Of a stretch of DNA of 52,912 bases, positions 22,529 to 39,400 are shown one piece after another (positions within the stretch are counted from its first letter, which is position 1; each line of letters starts with the position of its first letter). The notes below the pieces were generated by a model. It was not told the DNA's origin. It did no database searches and saw only the letters and a list, made by a program, of their open reading frames with translations. The DNA is from Acanthamoeba castellanii str. Neff (lineage: Eukaryota > Discosea > Longamoebia > Acanthamoebidae), in assembly GCF_000313135.1 (NCBI RefSeq), contig NW_004457343.1, positions 51,007 through 103,918 of the forward strand, given 5' to 3'. A program made the translations under genes and the position numbers.

Positions 22529-22627
22529 CCGCCAATAAACAGTGAGGCTTTGGGCCAGCACGTTGGGATGTTTGTTCTCAACAGCTCCTATATGTGAGCT
22601 TACAAGACGGCATTGATCTTCTGGCTT

Positions 22628-24040
22628 TCAAGATGGCGGCGCGTCTGCCTTGGTGCTGCCCGGGTTGTTCACGGGCAGGAGGGCCTGCTCGACCTCCTTT
22701 CGCTGGCTCTCCACCGGTGACCAGACCGGCCGAGCGAGCTCCAGACCCTTCGTCGTCCTGCATCACTCAAAAATATAAATATAAATAATATGTTTCAATA
22801 TTCAATAATCGAATTCAGGGCCGTACCGTCCGTAGGAGATGCCGCCCAACCGGCTCATGCTCTGCAGCTTGGCCTGGTCGATGACGTAGTTGGGCTGCAG
22901 AACGTCCTCCCGCACGTGGAAGAGCTTGACTCGCCCAAAGAGCGACGTGCCCGTCACTCGGCCCTCATCGTCCTAGCCACCACCGCACACACCACCGCAC
23001 ACACGCACAGTCAACACATGATCGCGCAGAACCGGGAGTAGAGAGCACGCAGGTGGTGTGTGGTGTGTGGGTGTGTGGTGTGGTGTGTGTGGTGTGTGGT
23101 GTGTGTGGTGTGTGGTGTGTGTGGTGTGGTGTGTGGTGGGTGCACCTTCATGTCGTAGTAGTGCTCGAGCACGCACTCCATGCTGAAGGCGCTCTCCTTG
23201 ACCCGCGGGGGCTTGACCACCTGGCTGGGCTCCCTGGTCAGTCCGGCCAGGTCCCACTCGCTCAGGTCCGCCGGCGCATCGATGCTGGTGTAGTTGGCCG
23301 CCTCGATGAACGCCTCCGAAATGATATTGACCACAAACCTGTGTGTCGTGTGTCGTGTCGTGTGTCATGCGTCAGTGGTGTTGTTGGGAAAAGAGCGCAC
23401 ACACACGAACAAACGCACTCTTTGGTCGTCTTGACGTTGTTGCACGTGTCCTTCTGCTTGTCTGGCCCTGGGCTCGAGCACGAGAAAACGACCATCGGCG
23501 GGTTGTGCCCGCAGGGCGCAAAGTAGGAGAAGGGCGCAAGGTTCTGCTTGCCGTGCTCGTCCTGCGATGACACGAACGCAATGGGCCGGGGCGTCTACCA
23601 CGTGTGATCGACCACACCCACGTCATTGGTCATCATGTCAGGTTAGCTCGTGCTCGTCCACAGTGGGCTTGTGTTGTGTTGCGTTGCGTTGCGTTGTGTG
23701 TCGTGCGAAGGAAAGAGTACGATGCCGCCGATTATGAGCTTGTAGACGAGGCCGGGTTGCTCGTGCGCGGGGTCGATGTGCTTGAACGGTGCGTCGACCG
23801 GCCACGGCAGCTGGTTCGAGCCCTGGCCCGGCACCCACTCCGGCGCCGGCGTCTTGGTGTAGGCAAACGGTTCCTCCTCAAAGTCCGGGCGCGCAGCCTC
23901 TACCTCTATATTTATAATTATTTATAAAATAAATAAAATTAATAAAGGAGCCGCAAAAATAAAGTAATAAATATAAACAAATAAACCAAAGAAAAGGGGG
24001 AGTGGGGCTGGGTACGCTTGAATGGGGGATGGTGCGACAT
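22628..24040 (-). CDS. Flavin-reductase-like FMN-binding protein
   Basis: Six exons: 24016-24040, 23721-23899, 23419-23594, 23146-23338, 22827-22972 and 22628-22757, giving 282 residues. The split-barrel flavin reductase domain (DIM6/NTAB type) is clear: KLIIGGITPRPIAFVSSQDE, HGKQNLAPFSYFAPCGHNPP, MVVFSCSS, CNNVKTTKEFVVNIISEAFI, SLFGRVKLFHVREDVLQPNY and LGGISYGR. These proteins bind FMN and reduce it or act on small substrates with NAD(P)H. The exact substrate cannot be told. The first exon is only 25 bases, starting at ATG 24040. An in-frame ATG further upstream exists but lies in sequence of poor coding quality. The gene is convergent with the BTB gene (99 bp apart) and divergent from U12. 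Confidence 0.88.
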
Positions 24041-24341
24041 CTTTTTTGGGTCGACACTGAAGTGGTGTGGCCGCGAGCGGTACGGGGGAGAAGGAGGTGT
24101 GGAGGGTGCGTGTTGCGTGCGGCGGAGGAGAGTACAAGTGGCACAGCGACCAAGTGCCGCGCGGTGGTGTTGCGGTGGAAGGTTGGGCGGGAGAACATGT
24201 TTCGGCTTTCCGTGGAGCCTATCGGCGAACACCAAACCCGCCAATACTCTCCTTCGTCGAGTAATACTGATGCAACATATTGCCATTTTCATTTTTTTAC
24301 CCGGTATTTGCCAAGAATGACAAGAATTTTCTACGCCTGGC
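24041..24341. other. Divergent promoter region between flavin reductase and U12
   Basis: Open frames on both strands here look like chance. It holds the flavin reductase 5' region and, at its right end, the snRNA upstream element. No additional gene is supported. Confidence 0.45.
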
Positions 24342-24355
24342 CAGTCCCACAATAG
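24342..24355 (+). promoter_or_regulatory. snRNA upstream element (PSE-like) of U12
   Basis: CAGTCCCACAATAG differs at one base from the element before two of the U6 genes (CAGTCCCATAATAG). It begins 64 bp upstream of the U12 5' end. No TATA-like box follows at -30, consistent with Pol II. Confidence 0.7.
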
Positions 24356-24405
24356 TTGGCTACTAAGTCCAGATAGAAAAGGAGGGAAAGGGCATAAGGA
24401 AAAGT

Positions 24406-24568
24406 AGCCTTAAACTAATGAGTAAGGAAAATACCGCACCGGTTGACACCGGTGTTATGGCGTGAACCGCGTTCACGTCGGCTTCCAATTTCTGGCGGGC
24501 TACAGGCCTCGGCCCTCTTGTAGTGACCTGCGCCTACTTTCGCGCGGGATGCTCGAGTTGGCTGGCCT
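24406..24568 (+). ncRNA. U12: U12 snRNA (minor spliceosome)
   Basis: The 5' part matches U12: GCCTTAAACTAATGAGTA, with the branch-site pairing block ATGAGTAAGGAAAATA. Two perfect hairpins follow (ACCGGT-TGAC-ACCGGT and CGTGAAC-CGC-GTTCACG), in the places of the U12 stem-loops after the branch-recognition block. Then an Sm-like site AATTTCTGG, a 3' stem-loop, and the conserved 3' part CCTACTTTCGCGCGGGATG. U12 pairs with the branch site of minor (U12-type) introns. The ends are approximate. None of the ~125 introns I resolved here has a U12-type donor (RTATCCTT), so its substrates lie elsewhere. Confidence 0.9.
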
Positions 24569-24712
24569 CCGAACCCCACCCATCAACCTAAAAACAAACT
24601 AATCAAAAACACAACACAACACGCGTGTGTCGTCCTGTGTGCGCACACGCTTGAGTGGTGAAGCCAAAAATTATTGCGTGCGTGCGTGTGGAAGAGAGAC
24701 TGCCCGGGCGCT

Positions 24713-27406
24713 CTACTGGGGCGAGACCAGGTGCCAAGCCTTGGGGATGGTGAAGGTGCGGATGCCCTCCACGCCCAGCGTCGCGCCGAGACCAGAGAAG
24801 TTGCGGCCGGACCAGGGGAGGGCAGGGGCCACACGATCGCAGCAGTTCCAGTACGCCGTTCCCGTGTTGTACTGGCCCAGAACGCGCTTGGCCCTGTTGT
24901 GCGTGTGTCGTGTGCGCGTGTGCGGTGGTGCGTGCGTGTTAATAATTCTATATTTCCCAACCACGAAAGAGAGATGAACTGTACCTCTCGGCGTCCTTGG
25001 TGTAGACGCCGCCGGTGAGACCGAGGTCGGAGTCGTTGACCAGCTCGATGGCCTCCTTCTCCGACGACACCTTCTGGATACCTGAGATCATTGTTGTTTT
25101 CAACAACTGAGCTACATACGACGCGCGACACGACACGACACGACCAACGACACGACCAACGACACGCCAACGGTCGATCGGTACCGATGATGGGTCCGAA
25201 GGACTCATCCTTCATGAGGGACATGGAGTGGTTGGCGTCGACGATCACGGTCGGCTCGAAGAAATAGCCCCTGTTTGTTTCATTTTGTCAACTCCCTCTG
25301 CGTATCAAGCAACGCAAGAAAAAGAGGAGCGGCTGGGTCAAGAGAGCAACGTACTTGGCGACGGAGGCGCGCTTGCCGCCGAGGAGCAGCTTGCCGCCCT
25401 TGGCCACGGCGTCCTTGACCTGCTCCTCGAGGAAGCTCAGCTGAAGAAGAAGAAGAAGAAGACACACGCGCGTCAGTTGAACACCGCACAAACGCACAGG
25501 CACACGCATGGGTTGGTGGGGGGGAGACCTGGGAGCCGCGGGTGAGGGGACCGAGGTAGGTGGCGCTGTCCATGGGGTCGCCCACCTTGAAGGACTTGAC
25601 GGTCTTCACGTACTCCTCGACGAACTCGTCGTAGACCTCCTTCTGCACGTAGATGCGCTCCACCGAGCAGCACGACTGACCGGCGTTGAACATCGCACCG
25701 TCGGCCAGCGACGCCGCCGCATTCTGTCACACAACACGACACGCATACAACCCACGTTGGCGGTTGGCGGTTGTCGTATGTGCAACCGCGCGGGGCCGAA
25801 CCTTGACGTTGGCATCCTCGCAAACGTAGGTGGCGTCCTTGCCGCCCAGCTCGAGGCCCACCTTGATCATGCGCGAAGCCACGGCCTCGTTGATCTGCAC
25901 ATGTTCGCGGTGGTGGTCAGCACATATCAATTATCGCGTGTCGTGTTGCGTCGTGTTGCGTGTTGTGTGTTGTGTGTTGCTTGGGTGTCGTGTCGTGTCG
26001 CTGCGTACCTTGCGGCCGGTGGCGACGGAGCCGGTGAAGAACACGCCGTTGACGGGGAGTCGCAGGAGCTCGGCGCCCACATCACCGGCGCCGTAGACGG
26101 GCGCGATCACCTCCTTCGGCACACCGGCCCTGCGATATCGCGCTCGCGTTAATAGCGCAATCAAAACAGCAAATAATATAATAATAATAAAAACGGGCGT
26201 GTGCGCACTTGTGGAGGAGCTCCATCTGGAACTCGCCGGTTCGCAGGGCAAACTCGGAGGGCTTGTACAGAATGGCGTTACCTGTCACACACGCACACAC
26301 ACAACACACACGCGCGCGCGCTGGGGCGTGAGTTGGCATTGCGTGAGTGCATGTGTCGTGAGGTGGGAGGAGCGTACCGGTGAGGAGCGCAGGCGCGTAG
26401 ACGTTGCAGGACACGAACCAGGGGTAGTTCCACGGCGCAATGTTGGCGATCACACCCAGCGGCTCCCGGCTGATCTTCTCCACCAACTGCATATCCCCGC
26501 CCCGCCCCCCCAAATATTAGCACACCCACCACCGCACACGCGACATGACGCACGACACGACACGACACACGACGCAGGAGAGGGCAAGCGTACGGCGTCC
26601 TTCTGGTTGACGACCTCGTGCTGGAGGACGGAGTGGATGTTGTCGAGGAAGAACTGCACGCGGGCGCGGGTGGCCTTGACCTCGCCGGCGGCGTGCGAGA
26701 TGGGCTTGCCCATGTCCTGCGTGAGCCTGCCAACACGTCACGCGCCACATTAATAGACGTGGCCGCATTCCCGGACAGGGGCGGGTGGACGCTCACCTGC
26801 GGGCGCCCTCCTGGACGTTGGCGTCGTCGTTGATCAGCTCGAGGAACTTCTTCAGCGTCGCGACGCGCTTCTCGAGGTTCTCGGGGCGACCCCACTCCTT
26901 CTGTGCCTGTTGTTGATGGTGGTCGGTGGATAGTTGTTAGCCGACAGCGATGGCTCTCAAGCCTGCACGACGTGTGCCGTGTGCCGTGTGCCGTGTGCGC
27001 TGTGTGGTGTGCGGTTCGTGTGTTACGTGCCTGAAGGGCGGCGTTGAACTTGGACTGGATGGACTCGCGGGTGTCGGCTTCGTGGGCAAAGGTCTCCTGC
27101 TGCTCAGTCGCCGGATTGACCATCACCAGCCTGGACTCAGCGCCGCGCGTGAGCCCCAACTCAGAAAGAAAAGTAAATCAACAAAAAACAAACAGGCCGG
27201 GGGGGTTGGTACTTGCGGGAGGCCGACGCAGCCGAGGCCGAGAAGTGGCGAACGGACAACGCGCCGGTGGGCAGCGACTGCACAACGAAAATCGATCGCG
27301 ATTATAAATTTGAATTTATTGCCATTTGCCGGAAGGATTTTGGATCAAAAGAAAGAGTGAAGTGGTGGCGTACGCGAGCACGGAGAGAGGCGAGAGTGGT
27401 CTTCAT
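24713..27406 (-). CDS. Aldehyde dehydrogenase with mitochondrial-type presequence
   Basis: Fourteen exons run from 27374-27406 down to 24713-24893 (others: 27213-27277, 27031-27130, 26797-26906, 26594-26726, 26378-26486, 26209-26281, 26009-26129, 25802-25894, 25529-25723, 25355-25440, 25185-25270, 24985-25081), giving 493 residues. The ALDH superfamily is clear: PLGVIANIAPWNYPW, ILYKPSEFA, VNGVFFTGSVATGRK, catalytic Glu263 in VGLELGGKD, Cys297 in NAGQSCCSVER, and ESFGPIIG. The first 33 residues are Arg/Ser-rich without acids (MKTTLASLRAR, LSVRHFSASAASASRK), typical of a mitochondrial targeting signal. It oxidises an aldehyde with NAD(P)+. The substrate is not determinable, though a succinate-semialdehyde-like role is possible. 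Intron 3 (26907-27030) has a GC donor. Confidence 0.93.
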
Positions 27407-27570
27407 CACTGCGGGCTGTGAGGAGATGATGAAGCGCAAAGCGAGAACGGCAGGAAAATGGCGGTTCCAGGTATTTTAGCCACGTGCGCGGAGATAGCGC
27501 TGGATTTCTTTTTCTTTTCTTTTTGTTCTTTACCAGAGGGTAGCAGTGCAACTCGGCCAAGTTGTGCAGA

Positions 27571-33348
<5,778 letters not shown>

Positions 33349-33462
33349 CTTGCCTGCGATTCCAACAGCGCAAAGCGCGGGAAACCGATTGTCCACAGAA
33401 ATGCTGCACTTTCTGGTATTTCCTTTCTGGTCCCTCTTGCTTTGGCGATGAAAGGGTAGTCA

Positions 33463-33534
33463 GGGGTGGTAGTGTAGTTGGTCATCACACTCTCCTACAA
33501 ACCGAGAAACCCGAGTTCGAATCTTGGCCACCCC
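33463..33534 (+). tRNA. tRNA-like sequence, anticodon arm imperfect
   Basis: This 72-base stretch folds as a cloverleaf except in one arm. The 7-bp acceptor is GGGGTGG/CCACCCC, the D stem GTGT/ACAC, and the T arm CCGAG-TTCGAAT-CTTGG. A-box (TAGTGTAGTTGG) and B-box (GAGTTCGAATC) promoters are present. The anticodon stem CTCTC/CCGAG pairs at only three positions. The best loop, CTACAAA, would give anticodon ACA, which eukaryotes do not normally use. No T-run terminator follows closely. It is probably a tRNA pseudogene or a tRNA-derived element. A functional tRNA with sequence errors is possible. It lies upstream of TBCD, on the opposite strand. Confidence 0.4.
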
Positions 33535-33997
33535 CAACATCTGCATGTCGTCCTGCATTCTTTGCACGGCGATGGCTCTTCACCTTGGCGGTTCCTCAAC
33601 GCGTTGAGGAGAGGGCCATCATCACCTCATGCCTGCTTCGTAAGAAGATTGAGCCTGCGCCAGTGTGCCGCAAGGAGCAACTCGGACAGAATGTTTGTGC
33701 GTCGAGCGAGGACGACAAGGAGCTGGGTATAACACTGGAACTCGTGGCGATGCTGGCCGCCAGGCGAGCCCACTACGGGCGCCTTTTGGTTGGCGTGCCC
33801 AGAGAAATGGGCCGACAGTACCGCCGCATGCAACTCACCCCCCTAACCGTCTGACACAAGCAAGCTTGGTGGGAGAACACTAGTGTCACGTCTGCGATAG
33901 AGTTTCAGAGATGAGCTTGGCCCAACAGTGGCAAAGCGCCAGCCTGGAAACAGTCACAGGGCGACAATGTTGGCGTTGGGATGCAGAGGAAAGGGGT
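33535..33997. other. Intergenic stretch with an orphan open frame
   Basis: A plus-strand frame is open through about 33854. Its last 85 residues look protein-like in composition (VPQRVEERAIITSCLLRKKI; ELVAMLAARRAHYGRLLVGV), but there is no clear start, splice context or family. It may be a decayed gene fragment, or noise between the tRNA-like sequence and the sulfotransferase 3' end. Confidence 0.25.
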
Positions 33998-35364
33998 TTA
34001 GCTGTCGAAGGAGTAACCACTGAACCACTCGGTCTTCGCGATGAGGTCCGCGATTTGCTTCTTCTCCTCGTCTCTCCACTCGAACTCGTGCCTGTTCGAG
34101 CCACAGCCAAATCAGACATACGCACACGCCACCACCACGATACAAGCATGAATGGCTAGCCGAGACGGACCTGCTCTTGTGTGGCTTCGCGTAGACGATG
34201 GACGCACAGGTCGCGATGAACTCATCTGTGTGGGGCACCTCCAGAAAATCGAAGAGACGCTTCAGCGTGCCCTGCGGGTCGGTAATCATGTCCTCATCTG
34301 ATCTCAGATCGAACATGGGATACTCGCTCGCCCTCTGCTTGAGCGCTCCCACAGTCGCGGTCTGCGCCTCGAACCTGTGGTTGTCGTCATTGGCGATTAC
34401 AGTGAGCAAACTATGCCTCTCCAAACCGCTGTGCAGCGCAGTCTGTCCGAGAGTCGCTGGATTGAGTGGATTACGCGTACCTCTGCATGAACTTGCGGAA
34501 CCATTCAGAGTCCGATGAGGTGTCTCCCTTCCTCTTGGTGTGCGTCGCCATCGCGTCGAACGGATTGCGGATCACGTGGATCAGCTTGATGGGAACTACG
34601 TCAGGAAAGAAGAAACAAAATTAACAAGTAAGGTGAGCACGATGTGATCAAAACGCACGGTCGCACAGACACAGCCGCACGTCGTCGCACACACGCAAAC
34701 GCACGACACGATGTACATGTGCAAAACACATGCGCTGCGGTTGGTGGTTCCGTACCTTTTACGAGGTCGCGCACCCGATTGAGCTCCTCAGGCTTCCTGG
34801 CGAGAATGGCAGCGGTGGTGCCTCCCTTCTTGTCACCGATGATCTCCAGCCGGTCGCGATAGGTGCCCTGCCACTGGCCCGGGACCGCGTAGCTGTGGGG
34901 TGGGCAGCCGCGCGTACACGGCCGTGTCAGTACATGTACTCGTGTGGCTCGAGAGAAATGAGTGGGTGGGTTTGTACTTGTAGTTGTTGTGCTGGCGGCC
35001 ACCCTCGCGGAAGGCCATGGCCTTGGAGTCCTGGAACAGGTCGTTGTAGAGGCGCTCCCGGCCGTCGTCGCTCATGTAGCTCTCCAGCTTGCCCACCACG
35101 TCGTACTGCAGAGCAAACAGAACAAAGACAGAGTGAGTAGCACAAGACTGGGGCTGAGACTGAAGCTGATTGTGGAGAGGCCAAGGTGGGAGTAGCGGCA
35201 TGCTGTACCTCATGGGCAATGATGATGTTGGGGTGCGCGTCCATGATGGAGCCAATGAGCGAGTGCCCGCTACGCGGATAGCCCACAAACAGGATGAAGG
35301 TCCGCACGCTGGAGAAGTCTGGCGTCTCCACCACAGAGTTTGTTGGGGCTGCGTTCGACTCCAT
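33998..35364 (-). CDS. Sulfotransferase
   Basis: Six exons (35209-35364, 34978-35105, 34756-34892, 34481-34595, 34171-34374 and 33998-34091) give 277 residues starting MESNAAPTNSVVETPDFSSV. The PAPS 5'-phosphosulfate loop is near the N-terminus (FVGYPRSGHSLIGSIMDAHP). The 3'-phosphate-binding segment is IKLIHVIRNPFDAMATHTKR. The C-terminal part has FLEVPHTDEFIATCASIVYA. The family transfers sulfate from PAPS to hydroxyl or amino groups of sugars or small molecules. There is no N-terminal membrane anchor or signal peptide, so it looks cytosolic rather than a Golgi carbohydrate sulfotransferase. The acceptor is unknown. Confidence 0.85.
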
Positions 35365-35665
35365 CCTGTACGCCAAACGCAGGCAGAAGAGGATTAACCG
35401 TGAGATCTGCGCTGTAGTCGTCCATCAGGCATACAGGGAGGTTGTTGAAGAGCAAAGAACAACTGCGATGAAGGGGTGAGGGACGAACTTGTTGGGAAGC
35501 GTGCTGCAAAAGTCTCAACAAATCACAAGGCGAAGAGATCGCAAACGCAAGAGCAGAGAGCAGTGAAGAAATCAAGAGAAAATGATTATAATTTCTTTTT
35601 TTGGCCTCGTTGTCCTCCCCTCGGTAACGCAACACAACGCGCAAGCAAAGAAGAAGAGGAAGAGG
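35365..35665. promoter_or_regulatory. Divergent intergenic region
   Basis: About 300 bp lie between the start codons of the sulfotransferase (minus) and costars (plus) genes. AAG-rich sequence precedes the costars ATG. No specific sites are recognised. Confidence 0.45.
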
Positions 35666-35962
35666 ATGTGCGACTACGACGTTGATCACGAGGTCAAGCT
35701 GGTGCAGTACCACATGAAGCGACTGGGCAAGGACGCCGGTAACGGCACCTGGACCATCACCTTCGGCGAGTTCTTCAACGACAAGGACGTCGAGCAGATC
35801 TTCGAATCGCTCGTCGGCTCGCTCAAGGCCGCCAAGAGGAGGGGCTGCATCGATTTCCCCGGCCAGCTCCTTCTGATGCCCACCCACAAGGACGTCGTGC
35901 TCACTCTCAAGGTCCCTCTCCCCGACGGCGAGATCCCCCACGACCCCAAGCCCGCCAAATAG
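35666..35962 (+). CDS. Costars family protein (ABRACL-like)
   Basis: A single exon of 98 codons starts MCDYDVDHEVKLVQYHMKRL. The costars domain fills the protein: DVDHEV start, then ITFGEFFNDKDVEQIFESLV, GSLKAAKRRGCIDFPGQLLL and THKDVVLTLKVPLP. Costars proteins are small regulators of actin-based motility and Rho-linked signalling in animals and Dictyostelium. The ATG at 35666 is chosen because family members begin just before DVDHEV. The upstream in-frame ATG at 35582 would add an unrelated hydrophobic stretch. Confidence 0.92.
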   Translation: MCDYDVDHEVKLVQYHMKRLGKDAGNGTWTITFGEFFNDKDVEQIFESLVGSLKAAKRRGCIDFPGQLLLMPTHKDVVLTLKVPLPDGEIPHDPKPAK

Positions 35963-36484
35963 AGCGATGTTTGAATCTCAATCGTGTAGCGACCATTTTC
36001 ATTTGTACCACACATTAACGCTAAATGAAGTCCGCATTTGTAGTATTCCAGCCATTAAGTGTGATGCCAAGAGTGCCGAAATGAATGAATGATTGGCCTT
36101 ACATACTCACTTTTCCGCGCCGAAGCTCAATTCAACAATCAAATCATCTTGCGTTGAAGGAGGCCAAGTACGCAAAAGGTAGGTCCACCCTCTTTTTTGG
36201 TTTACGCCCCTCATTTCCCGAGGGGCAACAGGCACCTCGCAACCCCCTCCAACAGCTCTGCTCACACACGAGGAGCCCCTTGCCACGCTCCACAAGACAG
36301 CACCTTACCAACCCAGGCCAGTTGGCATCTTTCGCTCGCACACTTTCTCTTTGCTGCGACCACCACAACCGATTCGAACCCTCGTTGACGAGCAACCCAC
36401 CACTTTGCCCCCCCCCCCCATTCAACCCAAGAAGAGGAGGTCTGAGGGTCGCACACACCAGTGCGTTCCTCTGCGAAGGACGTC
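35963..36484. other. Intergenic region upstream of the vWA gene
   Basis: It holds the costars 3' end and 5' sequence of the vWA gene. A plus-strand open frame from 36085 has a plausible splice donor (AAAAG|GTAGGT near 36179), so an extra 5' exon of the vWA gene is possible but not established. A pyrimidine-rich C-run lies near 36410-36420. Confidence 0.4.
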
Positions 36485-39400
36485 ATGGAACGGACCAAAG
36501 ATTCCGATGCTGGCGAACTGATGTTGGAGAGCATCCTCTGCAAGCTGGGCAGAAAAGTGAATACAACCCCCCCCCCCCCGGTAGCTCACGCACGCAGACT
36601 CACGCCATGCAACTGACGCGCGCGTGCGAATGGTTTGCTTTCTCTCTCTCTCTAGAAATGGGCGGGCCTGGCCATCCAAGCACCACGAAGCCACGTGATG
36701 CCGATAGACGGCGTGGCCATGGACCTGGTGGTGTGCCTTGACCGCAGCAAGTCAATGGGCCGCTACTGGCCCATCGTCATCGTACGCCCCTCCTTTCGCA
36801 TGTGTGCGTGTGCGATGGTGCGTGCGCGTGTCGTGTGTGCGCACGCACCATCGCACGTGGACCATCAAATGCCTCCATCCAACGCTCAATGGCCGGTAAC
36901 CACCACAGGAAACGCTCAACAAGGGCGTCACGAAGCTCACAGCGCGAGATCGGCTGGGCATTCGCACCTTTGCCGGACAGCGGCACTCCCAGTCGGTCCT
37001 GGAACTGACCGAGATGAGCAAGGAGGGCCAGGTGACTGCGTCGTCCCCCCACCCCACCCCCACACGCAACACACACACACGAACGCACGCGCACAAACGA
37101 AAGTAACTTTCTTTCTGAAACCATCGGCCATAGGACAAAGCGCTGGAGGCGATCAGGAGCATCCCCAAGCCGTCCTCGGGCCACACCAACCTGGGCGCGG
37201 CGCTGGAGGAGGGCCTCGACGAGCTGCTGCAGAACCTGACCACCGACCCCAACCAGCCCGAGTACGTTCCCGCCCCACACGGAGAGAGCCTCTTTTCCAG
37301 TTTCCCCCTCAACCTACGGCTGCTGATGTCTACAACTTGTCGACGCATCGTGCTTGCCTTGCGACTTCAGGCGAGCCGTGCGCCTTCTCCTGTACACGGA
37401 CGGCAAGCCCACGGTCGGCATTAGGCGGTGCGTAGCCCACCACCACTACCTGGGCCAGATCCAGATGGTCAGGGTGGTGCCTCACACGTTCGTGAATGCG
37501 CTCAGGTTGGCCGAGCTGTTGGAAGTGCGGGAGCAGAAGATGACCAAGCTCGGACCCAGCGCCAAAGTCGCCGTGTTTGCCTACGGCGAGAACCACGACG
37601 TCAAAGTGCTCAAGTACGACCAGCCTTTGGCTCAATTTTTCCATTGCCAATGGAAATTGGGATTGACCAAATGCTTGACTGTGTTTACAGGTCCATCTGC
37701 AACAACTACTCGTCGCTCTACTTCGCTGTGACCGATCAGAGTACGTGTGAATAGAAATACGATTGGCTTGGTGTCGGTACGGTGGCAGTACTAAGTAGTA
37801 CCACGCGCTTGAACAGACATCGTGTTGTGCTTGGGCGAGTTCTACGGCGGCACGCGCACGACGTTCTTCCGCGACCTCGTCCTCAGTGTGCGGGTACGTA
37901 CAACATACGCCACCCGATACGGACGCGGCATACCGCACACAACGACACACACGACACACGACACGACACACTCACTTTGTTGGTCGTGCCACCACCGTAG
38001 GGTCCACGCGACTGCGAGGTACGCACGACCTTCCACTGCAAGAGCCTCAGCTTGCCGCAAGCCGACGTGCGCAAGTGGGAGATACACATTCCCGACATGC
38101 AGTCCAGTGAGGTGCGCACCACGTTGCACCATATCACACAACTCTCGTGTGCGTGTGTGCGTGTGTGCGTGTGTGCGTGTGGCGTGTGGCGTGAAGACGC
38201 GTGCGTAGTCTAACGCAGCGCCGCTACAGAGAAGGAACGTGATCATCAAGATCCCCGAAAGCGTGCGAGGCGGCGAGGTGCACTTTGGTCTGCAGTACTA
38301 CAGCATCGTGACCAAGAGCGTGGTGACCCTATCGCGCACCCTGGACATCGTGCGCGACGTCTCGTTCGACGTACGTCCCCTCGCTCTCTCGCTGGCTCCA
38401 GTCGTTCGTCAAACGCATTTTTTAAACACTGTTTTGTTTTATTACAATATCATTAATGATTTCTTTCCCACGCGCAGGACGGGACCAAGATCACCATGGA
38501 TGAACAGAGAAACCGGATGAGTTCCATCAACGTCTTGCGACAGGCCATTGCAAGCGCGGCGGTGCACGATTGGGAGGAGGCCCAGACCCTGGTCGCCAAG
38601 CAGAGGCGGCGGATCGACCACTCCATTGCCAGGAATGCACCGCTCACACGACAGTACGCCAACCACGACACGCAACACGCACGGCACGACACGACACGCG
38701 GCTGAATTTGATGGTGTCGCAGGATGAGCAGACAGCTGGAGCACTACCGCGAGACGTTCCGACGCCGGGGTAGGCAGCAGGCCGCTTCCGGCTACACACC
38801 GCCGGTGCGCATCGGCTTCCGGGAAGAGGCCGAGATGTCCGCCTTTTGTACGCCTCCCCCCCCCATAAATTAATTCACCATGCAACCGCTGCAGACGACA
38901 GCTGAGCGATGATGACGTGGCATTCATGATAATTACACGACACAGGCCAATCGCTGGAGGCCGAGCGGTCGTCGTCGGCCGGCATCGAGCAGTTCCAGAC
39001 CCTCGAGAAGCGCGCCCAGACCGAGATCCTCATGGGCGAGCTCGAACCCACCCTCACCCTGCGGCGCAACGAGACCGCCCGCCGCCGCGCCATCGCCCGC
39101 GGAAAGTACGTCATCGTCGACTCACCACCACCACGCCCAGCGTTGGTTGATAAATTGATTGACTGCTTGCTTGATTTGCAGGCGGCTGCAGACGGCCAAC
39201 CGCGACCTTCAGGAGTCCGAGAGAGAGGGCGACAGTGTGCTGTTGCGCACGCTCGACGGCGATCAGAGTGCGCAGGCGCCGCACCCGACGGGCTACGTGG
39301 TCAACACGATGGTCATCCAGCGCCGCGAGGAGCTGGCCCGGCGCAAGGGCGAGGACAAGGTCGGCAACGGCAACCGCGGTGCTGAGGTCAGGCCCGGCGG

